A DNA stretch of 64,000 nucleotides from Clitoria ternatea (lineage: Eukaryota; Streptophyta; Magnoliopsida; Fabales; Fabaceae), in assembly GCA_037962975.1 (NCBI GenBank), contig CM075669.1, positions 108,206,501 to 108,270,500 on the forward strand. Direction: 5' to 3'. Both the position numbers and the translations under genes were made by a program. The notes under the pieces are model-generated. The model saw only the letters and a list, made by a program, of their open reading frames with translations. It did no database searches and was not told where the DNA came from. This document shows, piece by piece, positions 46,271 through 57,600 of this stretch (its first letter is position 1; every line of letters starts with the position of its first letter).

Positions 46271-47275
46271 CCTCTCAATTAGGGATATATTTTAATTTGG
46301 CATTTCAATAATTATACATAATCATTCATAAGGCCCTTCAAGGCACATCATTCATATAATTGGCATCTCAATGGCCACAAACATCATTCATAACAATCCA
46401 CACATGGATATCAACAATATATTTCAAACATACATTTAGCAATCATCATTGTGTCTCATACATACAAGTCAATACTTGGCTTAATCATATTGGCACCACA
46501 CTCATCCAAAATAGCAAACACTGCGTATTCAAGGGTATGTTCAACAACAACGTCCCTTTTCATTTAACATCATTGATCATTATGAAATATGTGTGGCATC
46601 ATCCATTTTTAATCACCATTGATACTTTTTCAAAATTCATTGAGTTATAATAACTCATTGCCATTCAATTGTCCCTTCATTAGTTTCATCATCAATTATG
46701 GTGTGTCATACAATCACATCATTACTTTTCATGATGATTCATAATATAATCAATAGAGGGGGAAAAGCATACATGCTTTCATAACATAGCATAGGCATAC
46801 CCATACCTTGCCAAGGTCTTAAGCCATTCCTCAATCACCACTAAGACACACCGCACATGTACCCCTAGTGAATTCGTTCGTTTTTACATACTGAACGGGG
46901 TTTTGGGCAATAATGAACCCATGATAAATTTTAGTACTAAGGCATGAGGAAATCTTACTTTTAGTCTTAAAAATAGTGGGACATGTCACAAATATCACCT
47001 ATTAGTCCCAATTTGGCCACCATAAAAAGTTGGGTTCAAAACCCCCTTAAACTTGAATTTTTCAATGCAATAGGTTCGGTATTTTTCGCCTAATAAGAGT
47101 TAGAAAACTCCAATTAATGTGAGAACAATTCTCACACCTCCGTGACACAATTGTCTACAACTTTCATGCAGAAGTCGGAGGCTAAAAATGTCATTAAGGT
47201 GCCCAAACGGGCCAAAAACAGCAAAGAAAACAGACCAGTTGGAAAAACAGCACAACAGCGGCCATAACAGGGCTC

Positions 47276-47449
47276 TGAATCGATTCAGGCTCGTGTGAAT
47301 CGATTCAAGCATCCCAAAATCTCAAAATTTGACAAACAGAGGGCCTTGAATCGATTCAAACTCGTATGAATCGATTCAAACGCCCCTGGAGCCCAAAATA
47401 GTGAAAACAGCACCTCTTGAATCGATTCAAAGGGTCTTGAATCGATTCA
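47276..47449. repeat. Six TGAATCGATTCA palindromes in the solo LTR
   Basis: Perfect 12-bp palindromes at 47276-47287, 47296-47307, 47347-47358, 47367-47378, 47418-47429 and 47438-47449. They come as three pairs; within a pair starts are 20 bp apart, and between pairs 51 bp. The same word forms the array in the Ogre LTR, an unrelated family. Confidence 0.95.
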
Positions 47450-49852
47450 AGACAGCCCTGCTGCTGTTTTTTATGCAGAACGCAAGATTTTTCAACTTCT
47501 AACCCTCCTAACTTTCTCGTATGAACTCCAAATGCTACAAGATTTTAACCACAACAAATACACATCATTTGTGACGCGTGGTCACCGGCCTCACTCGAAA
47601 ATTCCCAAAAATGAGGGACTTATGCGCATAAATGCGTTTTACCCATTTAGAGGCACTTTTATGCAACTCAAGGGCCTATTCTCAATGGAATTGGCCCATT
47701 CCAATTCCTACAAGTCATAAACTACATATATGGGCTATTGGGACTAACCCAAGCCATCAAAATCACATAAAACTCTGTTTGACTCTATGAGTTCCTCAAT
47801 TATGCATAAACTTCAAACTTATCACCAATACCATCACAATGGCCATCACATTCAATGCCAATCATCCACATAAATTCTCAATTCACAAAACATATACTTC
47901 ATCCCCTCAAGGACGGTTCATTAGCATGTATATATTTTAACCCCTCATGGGTTATTCATCATTATATATACACATACATTATCATCAATAGCCAGCAATT
48001 TGCCATTCATATCATTTCACTATAAACATGGCAAGGCAAGCATGAGTATCAAGCCATACAATAATCATAAATTATATAACTCATGCAATTTGAATGTAAA
48101 CTCCTCTCCTACCTCGAGGGAAGAACCACAATCCAATGCATGCTCCAAATGCTCTGCTACATTGCCCTGAATATCATCTACATCAATACACATATATACA
48201 CATATCCAATCAATGAGCCAACACAAGGCATCATTTTAATTCTAAGCAATTGTAAACATATCTCAAGGCTTTAATATCAAGTCTAGACTTAACAAAACAC
48301 CAATCTATACCATTGTGTTAGGCTTCAGGAATTCCTTTCCCAAAACCAAGATTCTCTAGATCTCAAAGGGCTAACTACGTCCAACGACATCAATATCACT
48401 CCCTTATCCATAATACATCCAATCATCATATAAATCATCCATTTGCCATCATTGTCACTCAAATTCATTATAAGCCCTCTTAGCTCTACTCAAAGCCATC
48501 AACAATTCACAAAATTCAAGTGACACACCTTATGGTCTAAGGCCTCATCAAATCCTCATCTTAACTCATTTATTCATCATCAATGGTTATCCACCACCAT
48601 CATTATCATTTTCATCATCATAGTTGCCAATGCTCAAGGGGTTCAACTCCTCTAATCACATACACATTCACATGCACTCATCTCTAAAACCTTCATAATC
48701 AATACCAATGCTTCAAACATTCATCTCCTTACATAAGATCATTCTAAGACATCAAAAATCATCAAAATCACCTATTTAGCCAAAACCCCCAAATCACCAC
48801 ACTTAGGGTTTTTCACCAAAACTCAATAGCCATTTCTAATAACCATTAATAATCCAACAATAATCATAAAAATCATCATCTTCCATCATCAAACACTAAA
48901 TTTTCGTGTACCCCTCAACACCCATCCAAAAACACATATAAACCACACTTCACCTTTGGGTTTTACACAAAAATGGCTCCCATTCCTAAACCAATACATA
49001 TACCACTCTCCCAAGCAAGTAAGACTCAAAACCTAAGGCTTAAGCTCATCAAAATGGAGGGTAACATACCTTAAGCCAAGAAATCATAATGGGCTTCCAA
49101 GAGAGGGAGATAGTGATGAAAATCTAAGAGGGAAAAGGAGAGCTTCCTTTCAACATCATCTCCTCCAAGCTTGAAGATTGTAACCGAAAATGAAGGAGGA
49201 GAAAGGTACACTAATTTCCTTTCTTAGGTTTTAGGAGGAAGAGAAGAGAAGAGAGTGTTTGTGTGAGGGAGAAGGGAATGGCGAAAATTAGGGGAAGGGA
49301 GGAGAAGCCATACGTGAAAATAAAAGAGGGAGAAGGAATAAGTTATAATTCGATCCCTCATTAAAACATTTCCCGTTTTATAATAAACAGGATCCCTATT
49401 CGGGCTCAATACCTTATCTAAAAATTATTCCGAATATATATTCGGATTCCCAATAATATTCTTAATAGCCCTAACCAACGACATCTCAATCGGAGATACT
49501 TGGTCTGACACCCATTTTCTAATCGGGTATAATTTTAACTCTTAAGTACTCAATAATTTTATAATTAGTCCTTATAAGTCTCAATTTAATTATTCTAAAG
49601 TTTTTAAGACATTCAATAATCCATTTATAATTATTCAGTATCTATTCTCTCGATTTAATTATTTTTATAAAATTCGGGATGTTACACAATACACCAAAAC
49701 ACACTCAAGTATCTAGAAAACTATTCTAGAACTACAACTCACAAAAGAAGTACTCAAAGTCGAGCACAAATAGAGAAAAGAAGAGAATGGGATGCTATGG
49801 GATGTTATAGAATGGTGTTGGATGGCCCTATTTATAGGGCTGAGCAAGGGTG

Positions 49853-50180
49853 CTGACGCTACGCGTCAGTGTGGCGCTACGCGTCAGACCCCTGACTCAG
49901 CCTCCATTAAACACTTGATAATGGCCACTTCAAATTATTAAATTTGATCATGCCTGGCCACATGAACATGTTTCCACCGAGTTTTGGCCTTTCATGCTGA
50001 GTGGGATGCCCATTGGTGCTGAGTGGAGTGCCCATTATTGGGTCCAAGTGGAGTGGTTGGCCAAAGTGGAGGTGGAGACCACGCAGCACTGACGCTACGC
50101 ATGGCTATGACGCGTAGCGTTAGCATAAAAAATAGTTGTTGATGCTACGCGTGGGATGAGGCTACGCGTCAACTCCTCCA
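49853..50180. repeat. GCTACGCGTAGC-type palindrome cluster, Athila-like copy 2
   Basis: Words TGACGCTACGCGTCAG, GGCGCTACGCGTCAG, TGACGCGTAGCGTTAG and TGCTACGCGTGG in two groups (49853-49890 and 50085-50180). It corresponds to 1376-1450 in copy 1 but is more extended. It lies upstream of the minus-strand TATA box near 49835. Confidence 0.8.
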
Positions 50181-50367
50181 GTGTAATTTTCTCTTGATTT
50201 CTTAACTTTTTCACTACAAAACTTAGAGAAAATTGATCAAGGGCAGATTATTTCCAACAACATCCATTTATTGAATTTAAATCCTAATTTTCTAACAAAT
50301 TAAACTAATTTTTGTAATTTTTATGAAATTTTTATTAAAACTTTTATTGAAAATTTGAGGACTAACA

Positions 50368-51845
50368 GAGGTGGATATACCTTTTGATTTGTATATTTTG
50401 GCATTCTTATTGGGAGAAATCCTAGTCAAATACAAACGTGAAGACCAATTATTAGTAAGATGAAATGTAGATTGTCTCGTTGAAATATAAAGTTTCCTCT
50501 TTTAAATTGGTTAGTACTTTTCTATTTTCATTTTTTTCTCTTATTATAAAGTATTTTGTGATTAACAAGCTACATCAGTTACAAAGAATATTCTTGTGAG
50601 GTTGGGGTGATGAGGATATTAAGAAAATTGGGTGAGTTGGAAGGTGATTTATAGAGGTAAGGAAGAAGGAGGACTTAGAATAAAAATGATTAGAAATTTT
50701 TAATAAGGCGTCGTTAGAGAATAGAGATTAAAAGTTAGTGTAGAAAGGGGGAATTTGTGGGTTAGAATTCTTAAGGAAAAATATGGATATTTGTAACAAA
50801 GGGAGAGATGAATCGTTTTAATAAAAAGTGAATATATTAGTGTGATTTAGGAAATTTTCAGTTAATATGAGGGGTGAATACTAGTGTGATGAAAATTCTA
50901 AAAGAGTGTTGGTAAAATATGATGAAATGTTTTTTTTTTGGAAAATTAGTGGTTGAGTTAGGAAAATATTATGCGATAAACTTTTAAGGTTATACCCAAT
51001 TTCAAAACAAAGAAGGAAGGGAATAACATGTATGGGTTGTTGGGAGAAGCATTGTTGGAAATGAAATTTCATTAAGTGGAGGGAGTTGTTTGAATGGGGG
51101 AAGAGTTTGTTACATGATTTTGTGTAGATACTTGAAGGTATTGGTATCAAAAGGCAAGGTTCATATTACTAGTAGTGGCAAGCAACTAAATCAGAAGAGT
51201 ACATAGTTTGCACAACTTATATCTTGCTACAACATTAGGTTAATTGTTTAAATAAGTGTTTCTTTAAGGTGTTTTGGACTAGTTTAGTTCTATTAAACGT
51301 AAACTTTTTTGAAATCTTTGTTGGGATTGCAAACAATAGTAAGTTTGCCTAAACATGTTGCTCTACAAGAATAAGTTGTTATATGTCCTCTTTGTGGGAG
51401 AAATGAAAGAATAAACATATTATTTTTGATTTACTTGTAATGACTCTTATAAGCTTTGGATGTGTAATTACATGTGATTATTCATTCTTTAAGTGATGCA
51501 TTATGAAGCCAAATTACATTTTTTTACAACACATAGGTTTGTTGAAGGAAAAGGTAGCACATGCGATATCTTAATTGTTTTTTAGTTTAATGCTTCATCG
51601 TCCTTATGGTTTTGGAAAGTGGTGTTCTATTTGAAGATGAAACAATTTGTTTGGAGATGTCGCTTGAGATAGTTAAGTTTGCACTTGAATTTAAGTTAGA
51701 GTCAATTTGAAGGGATTTAATTATTCCATTATATAATGGTGCTCTCTAGTAGCTAATTTGCATGTTTGTAATTATTCTTACAATTGTTTATGGATTTGGA
51801 TATCTTGTATATTTGGGTTTAAATTAATTTTTTTTATTTTGCTGG
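50368..51845 (+). pseudogene. LINE ORF2 fragment 3 (end of RT and C-terminal part)
   Basis: Readings with stops and shifts: QRIFLWGWGDEDIKKIGWV (about 50580-50640) matches 'QR.FLWGW......I.WV.W'. GNLWVRILKEKYGY (about 50745-50790) matches 'G.LW..IL..KYG'. FFFWKISGWVRKILCDKLLR and HCWKWNFIKWRELFEWGKSL (about 50930-51110) match the 'FW.D.W.G...L...FPRL' and 'W.W.L.WRRELFEWE' blocks. Part of the zinc-binding RVT tail lies at about 51260-51420. The RT catalytic core between fragments 2 and 3 is missing. The minus-strand ORF at 50881-51150 is a shadow. Confidence 0.65.
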
Positions 51846-52641
51846 GAGAAAGAAAAATAAAATTTCTTTTGATGAAATGTCATGTAACACCCTCATCAAA
51901 TAATGTTATTTTAATATTTTTATAGGAAGAAATATTATTAATGTAAAGGATTTTTACATTATTAATTAATTATAAATCAAGTAAACCTTCAATACAATCC
52001 TTACATTTGTATGTGTCAGAAAGTTACACCTCTATAAAAATAAAAATAAAAACCTTGGTTAGTCTCTAATGTTCTTTTCCATCAAACATGGTAGTCCTTG
52101 AAGGTAATATCTATCAAGTATTTGTTAAAAAAAAGTTTAGGTGTCATGTTAAGTGATACTTATTGGGACATGTTGAGTCCTCCTTTGACGTAGATGATGT
52201 CATTTCAACAATTAAGAAATATTTCAAGGTACACATTGGATTAAGGTTAAAACACTATAAAAATTTCCTGCATGAAAATCTACAACTTTTCCTCTCTTCC
52301 CTAGTATCTAGGGCATTTGCCTTCACTTGCTCATTGCATAATGCTATGGTGATTGGAGTGGAGTTCTCACAACTTGATGTTTGTGAAGTGTGATGAAGTC
52401 ATTGTTGATGGAAAGAGAGAGATGTTAACTTCAATACCTAATCTTTGGCTTTTCAATGAATTGTTGAACGAAAGGGTTTTCTCATTAAATTTGGTGATGG
52501 TTTAGGGTCTTTTAAAGTTGATGTTGACTTACGGCACATGATTAAATTTAGAAGAATAGAAGTGAAATACATATATATAATGAACATGAGATTAGGCAAT
52601 CATAGATGTTGATTTTTTATTGGATAGTAGGTAGTCTAATA
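51846..52641. other. Unassigned region
   Basis: AT-rich; the 76-residue ORF at 52163-52393 has no recognisable domain. A TGTAACACCCTCATC word at 51893 resembles the start of the TGTAAC LTR family, but the following sequence does not continue it. Confidence 0.35.
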
Positions 52642-52895
52642 CACTAGTGGAAAAAAGGCTTTTTACACCGGTCCTTTTTGGCTTTTTATACGGTTATATG
52701 ATCGGTGTTGATGGAGTAGGTGAGAAAAATATAAACTTTTTACATCGGTCCTTTGTATTACAACCAGTGTAAATATTACATTTTACATCGGTCCTATTGG
52801 TAACAACCAGTGTAAATATTATATTTTACATCGGTTCTGTTTGTAATGACTGGTATAAAAAAATAGGCTTTTAACACCGGTTGGTTACTACAACT
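52642..52895. mobile_element. CACTA transposon terminus with subterminal repeats
   Basis: CACTAGTGGAAAAAAGGC at 52642 is a typical CACTA terminal inverted repeat. Behind it are subterminal repeats: ACACCGGTCC / TTACATCGGTCCT and AACCAGTGTAAATATTA occur several times between 52665 and 52890 in both orientations. Three bases of flank (ATA) could be half of a duplication. The opposite end was not found. Confidence 0.75.
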
Positions 52896-52992
52896 ATTGT
52901 AAAAACTTATTTTTTTCTTTTTTTCTTTATTTTTTGTACTCTCCTTTTTTTTCCTTTAATAGCATTTCAATCTTGTTCAATTTCAATACATG

Positions 52993-53196
52993 CCAATGCC
53001 AATCCAAATTCAATTACATATAAATCCAAATTCTTGTAGCGGAATCAAGAAACTTCTCAACCCCATTCTCATACTCATCAGTTATGCGTAGTGCACTCAT
53101 CCAACTACGATCCATGAGTTGGTACAGCCTATTTAAACAATGAACACATATGACACAAATATCATTCATAGATATTAATATCATATCCATTATCAT
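52993..53196 (-). pseudogene. CACTA transposase N-terminal fragment (tnpD-like)
   Basis: On the minus strand MDRSWMSALRITDEYENGVE then KFLDSA (start near 53115) matches the beginning of the transposase-associated domain of CACTA tnpD proteins (MDRSWM.A.RIS.EY..GV..FL.FA). The reading stops after about 35 residues. It points toward the CACTA end at 52642, only about 470 bp away, so almost the whole transposase gene is deleted. Confidence 0.65.
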
Positions 53197-54264
53197 GGTT
53201 TAAAATTGAATTCAAATATTCCCATATGCTCGGAAATCATTAATTATACCAAGTAAAGATTTTTAATTAATTTTATATCATATCATGGGTTAAAAATGAA
53301 TTCAACTAGAGATATTTTTATTGCTAAAAGTCATCTAAGCATGGCATCACTAAGCACTAAAACACTAATGATTCCACTAAAAGTCATCTAAGCATGGCAT
53401 TAATGTAAAAGTTCCTTTAAATTGAAATATTCCACTTTAAAACACTAATGATTATTTTTATTTTTAATAGTTATTAGTTAGAAATTTAAAGTAAATGATA
53501 TTAAAAGACAGTCCTTATCTATAAAAAGTTAATAGAAATACATGGTTTGAACACTTACTCTTATGAATTTCTAAGTTACGACCCTACAGCCTAGATTTGG
53601 TGGACTAGTAACGCTTGAAAGGAGGGATATTGATCAAGGGGCAAGGAAAGTAATTTGCAGCAGATTGGTTTAGAACCGAGAGAGGTATAGATCCAAAATT
53701 CTACATAACCATTTAAAATCAAGATGAAATTATAATTTCAATCACAAGACTAACTAGAAGGGCAGATAATGTAGAATGAAATCTTTTTATGATTTTAAAA
53801 AAGGCATCAGAAATTGAGAAAACCTTTCAGGCCTAGTAGTTTATGCTTCTTATGCCTAAAATAAAAGCCTAAAAACATAATTACTACACGAAACTAACAA
53901 TTCAGGCCTACTCGATATAACCATGCTTCTAATGCCTTCCTTCGAATAAACTTTCCATGGCCTATTACTATAAGACTTAGGCACACCTACTGTTATCATG
54001 CACAATAGATTTATTGATATATGAGAAAGGGCAGGGGGGCTGTTTGAACCAAGATTGTTCAACCATTTTAGCCACGAAAGGAAATCAAATGATATCATGG
54101 TTATATGTACATGTAGCATTTCAAAAAATTATTTTCCACTTCATCTAAACTAATGAATTTTTAGCTTTAGTGCAATTACTACAGCAATACTGGAAAAACC
54201 CACCAAGTGGGTACATATATGATATATTTGTCTTGATAATAAATAATAACATCATAAAACATAA
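53197..54264. other. Unassigned AT-rich region
   Basis: No gene recognised. A direct repeat of AAAGTCATCTAAGCATGGCAT occurs at about 53326 and 53381. The other end of the CACTA element may lie here but was not seen. Confidence 0.4.
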
Positions 54265-54622
54265 TGATAGACCTCAACCAATATGAAAATAAGAACTGAA
54301 TTTTATTCACTTACAGAAATACAGATTACACGAGAAATTGAGTAAAACTGATTGAATATCAATGTTTCCTCCTAAGATGTTCGAGAGCTTAGTCTCTCCC
54401 TTCCTGAAATCACTCAAAAACTGCCTATCCTCTCCTGCTTCTTCTCCTATTTTTATTATGTTAATAACTCCTTAAAGGCAGTTATGCTTTAGTTACATTT
54501 TCAAAATAACTGCTCAAAATAACTATAAAAACAATTAATAACTGCTAAAAATACTTTAGTCCTATTAAATAACTTAAGTCTTGGCTTTCCCCTTATAATA
54601 TTTACTTATAAGAGGCCTAACA
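54265..54622 (-). repeat. 3' LTR of the chromovirus
   Basis: 358 bp; on the minus strand TGTTAGGCCTCTTATAAG to GAGGTCTATCA. A polypurine tract TTTTGGGAGGGAGTA is adjacent (54623-54640, minus). It aligns with 59081-59385 with about one difference per ten to fifteen bases. Confidence 0.9.
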
Positions 54623-54639
54623 ATACTCCCTCCCAAAAG

Positions 54640-57600
54640 AGTCACCTTGTCCTCAAGGTGAAAAGAAGGAAATTGGTGCATGATGGTTTCCACTAGTTCC
54701 CAAGTGGCTTCAAATTCTGGCAGATCAATCCACTAAATAAGCACTTCGGCATTCCCATTCGGGGTGTTACGCACTGATTTCACAGCAGCCGGTGTTACCT
54801 GCAATTCCAACTCTTCTGACAGCATAAGTGGTAAAGGTTGAGGATTTGTTGAGGGAGAGATGGCCTTCTTGAGTAAGGAAACATGGAACACAGGGTGGAT
54901 TTTACTCTTCGGTGGAAGGGCTAACTGAAAAGCAGCTGCTCCAATCTGTTTTGTGATCTGATAAGGACCATAAAAATGTGGACTCAGTTTCTCATTTCTC
55001 TTCCAAGCCAATGACTGTAGCCTATATGTCTGTAACTTGAGATACACCTAATCACCAACAACTAAGGATATTGGACGCCTAGATTGTTCAGCAAACTTCA
55101 TTTGATTATGGCTTTGACCAAATTTCCTTTGAGATCATGTAACATTTGGTCCCTGTCATGAGTCGTCTTGTTCACCTCTTCCACATTTGAAGGAATGGTG
55201 GCTCCTTTCAAAAGATGGGGTGGATCACGGCCATACAAGGCTTTGAAAGGAGTCAGTTTCAAAGAGCTGTTGTAGTTGGTGTTAAACCAGAACTCAGCCA
55301 AACTCAACCACTTAGGCTTAGTTCTGGTGAAGCACCTTAGATAAGTCTCTAAGCATTGGTTGACCACTTCAGTTTGGCCATCTGTTTGGGGATGGTATGC
55401 AGAACTAAACTTGAGTCTAGTGCTAGCCAGTTTAAACAATTCTGACCAGAAATGGCTGAGGAATATTTTGTCACGATCCGATATAATAGAGGAGGGAAAC
55501 CTATGCAATTTAACTACCTCTGTGATAAAAATTTCAGTAATCTCTTTTGCAGTAAAAGGATGACTAAGTGCAAGGAAATGAGCATATTTAGTCAATCTAT
55601 CAACTACTACTAAGATTACATTTTTTCCTTGAGCCTTGGGAAGCCCTTCAATGAAGTCTATAGATATATCAGCCCACACTTGAGTTGGTATAGGCAATGG
55701 TTGAAGAAGTCCTGCTGGAGATAAAGTTTGATATTTATTCCTTTAGCATATGTCACACGTAGCTACATGATGCTGGATGTCTTTCCTCATGCATTCCCAA
55801 TACACAACTTCAGAAATTATCTTATAGGTTCTAAAGAAACCTGAATGTCCCCCCACAGCAGAGTTGTGAAATTCTTGTAACAACAAGGGAATTCGAGAAG
55901 AGTCTTTTGGAAGGACTAACCAACCTTTATACAATAGCTTTTGATTTTGAAATTTATAACCCGGATGTGAATTAGAATCTTGTATCAGATCATGAATTAT
56001 CCCTTAGAGCTTAGGATCTTTATGAATTTCTGCTTCCCAATCTTCTGCTTGCTCAAAGTGGACTGAGGACAATGCTGAAAATATCATTTTTCTAGAGAGA
56101 GCATCAGCAACCCCATTCTACTTTCCTAGTCTATAACATATCTCAAAATCCAAACCCATGAGTTTAGAGGTCCACCTTAAATATTTTTGGCTCAATATTC
56201 ATTGTTCAGTCAGAAATTTAAGGCTCTTTTGATCAGTCAAAATTATGAAGTGTCTTCCCAACAAGTAGTGTCTCAATTTTTGTATAGCCACCACAATCGC
56301 CATTAATTATCTCTCATATACTGACTTAGATTGTGCCCTATCAGAAAGAGTCTGGCTGAGGAAAGCCACAGGCCTGCCCTCCTGCATTAAAACTGCCCCT
56401 AGCCGTTTGTTTAATGCATCAGTTTCTATGGTAAATGTTTTGGAAAAATCAGGGACGGTCAATATAGGTAATTCAGCCACCAGGTGTTTAATTTTTTTCA
56501 AGGCAACTTGTGCTTCATGATTCCATTGAAATTTATCCTTCTTTAATAGTTGAGTCAAAGGCCTGGCTATCTTACCACAATCTCTAACAAACCTTCTATA
56601 GTAACCTGTTAATCCCAAAAATCCCCTTAAAGCCTTAATATCCTTAGGTATTGGCCAATCCAACATAGCATCAATTTTTCTTTGATCTGCTGCCACCCCC
56701 TCTGCTAAAATGATATGACCTAAGTATTCCAATTGAGGTTGGCTAAAAGTACATTTTTTCTTATTAGAGAACAATTGGTTCTCCTTCAACAACACTAAAA
56801 CAACTCATAAATGTCGCTGTTGTTCATCCTCACCCTTACTATAAACTAGAATATCATCAAAGAAAACAAGTACAAATTTTCTTAAATATGGCTTTAGCAC
56901 CTCGTTCATAAGAGATTGAAAGGTGGAAGGGGCATTGGTAAGTCCGAAAGGCATGACAATAAATTCATAATGCCCTTTATGAGTCTGGAAAGCTATTTTA
57001 TCAATGTCTTCTTCCCACATCCTGATCTGATGGTAACCAGTTCATAAGTCCAACTTAGAAAAAATCACCGCTCTTCCCAATTCATCAAGCAGTTCATCAA
57101 TAATAGGAATAGGGAATTTATCTAGTATAGTAATTTTGTTAAGAGCCCGATAATCTACACAAAAATGCCATCCACCATCTTTTTTCTTCACCAAGATTAT
57201 AGGGCTAGAATAAGGACTGACACTAGGTCTAATTATACCAGAGTTAAGCATATCATCCACTAACCTTTCAATTTCATTCTTCTGGTAGTGTGGGTACCTG
57301 TACGGTCTGATGTTGGGGATATTAGACCCTTCCTTCAATTGAATCGCATGGTCTTGCCTTCTAAGGGGTGGTAATCCCTGCGGCTCTTGAAAGACTGAGT
57401 CATAATCTTCCAAGACTGATTCTGTCCAAGCCGGGCAGATTTTTGGTTCTGTTTTTTCAGCCTTCATGTGACAATACTTCACAAGGAATTCGTGGCCTTG
57501 ATCACGTATAGCCTTTAAGACAGATTTTAAAGAAGCTACGGCTCTAGTTAAATCTAACTCCCCCTTCAATGTGTGATATCCGTCCTCAACCAGAATTCTA

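Larger units (their letters stand above)
44680..49686 (-). mobile_element. Solo LTR of the TGTAACATCCC-type gypsy family, 5.0 kb
   Basis: On the minus strand it begins TGTAACATCCCGAATTTTA at 49686 and ends CCGGGGTGTTATA at 44680 (the final CA has become TA). It is flanked by exact CAATA duplications. It contains six perfect TGAATCGATTCA palindromes (47276-47449), a GTGATCGCAACCAC array (45793-46190) and a TA microsatellite. It has no internal coding region. ORFs within (45029-49409) are not supported. Confidence 0.85.
43862..50367 (-). mobile_element. Athila-like LTR (copy 2), interrupted by a 5-kb solo LTR
   Basis: On the minus strand it starts TGTTAGTCCTCAAATTTTC at 50367 and ends GAAAACTACA at 43862. 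Without the nested LTR and its duplication it is about 1.49 kb, matching copy 1 (1.46 kb). A primer-like site TTGGTGCGCTTGCCAATTAA and about 50 bp of internal-type sequence follow (43790-43860). The outer flanks are pieces of one LINE (43417-43790 and 50368-51845), so this is a remnant of an element that landed in the LINE. It has no 5-bp duplication. Confidence 0.75.
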
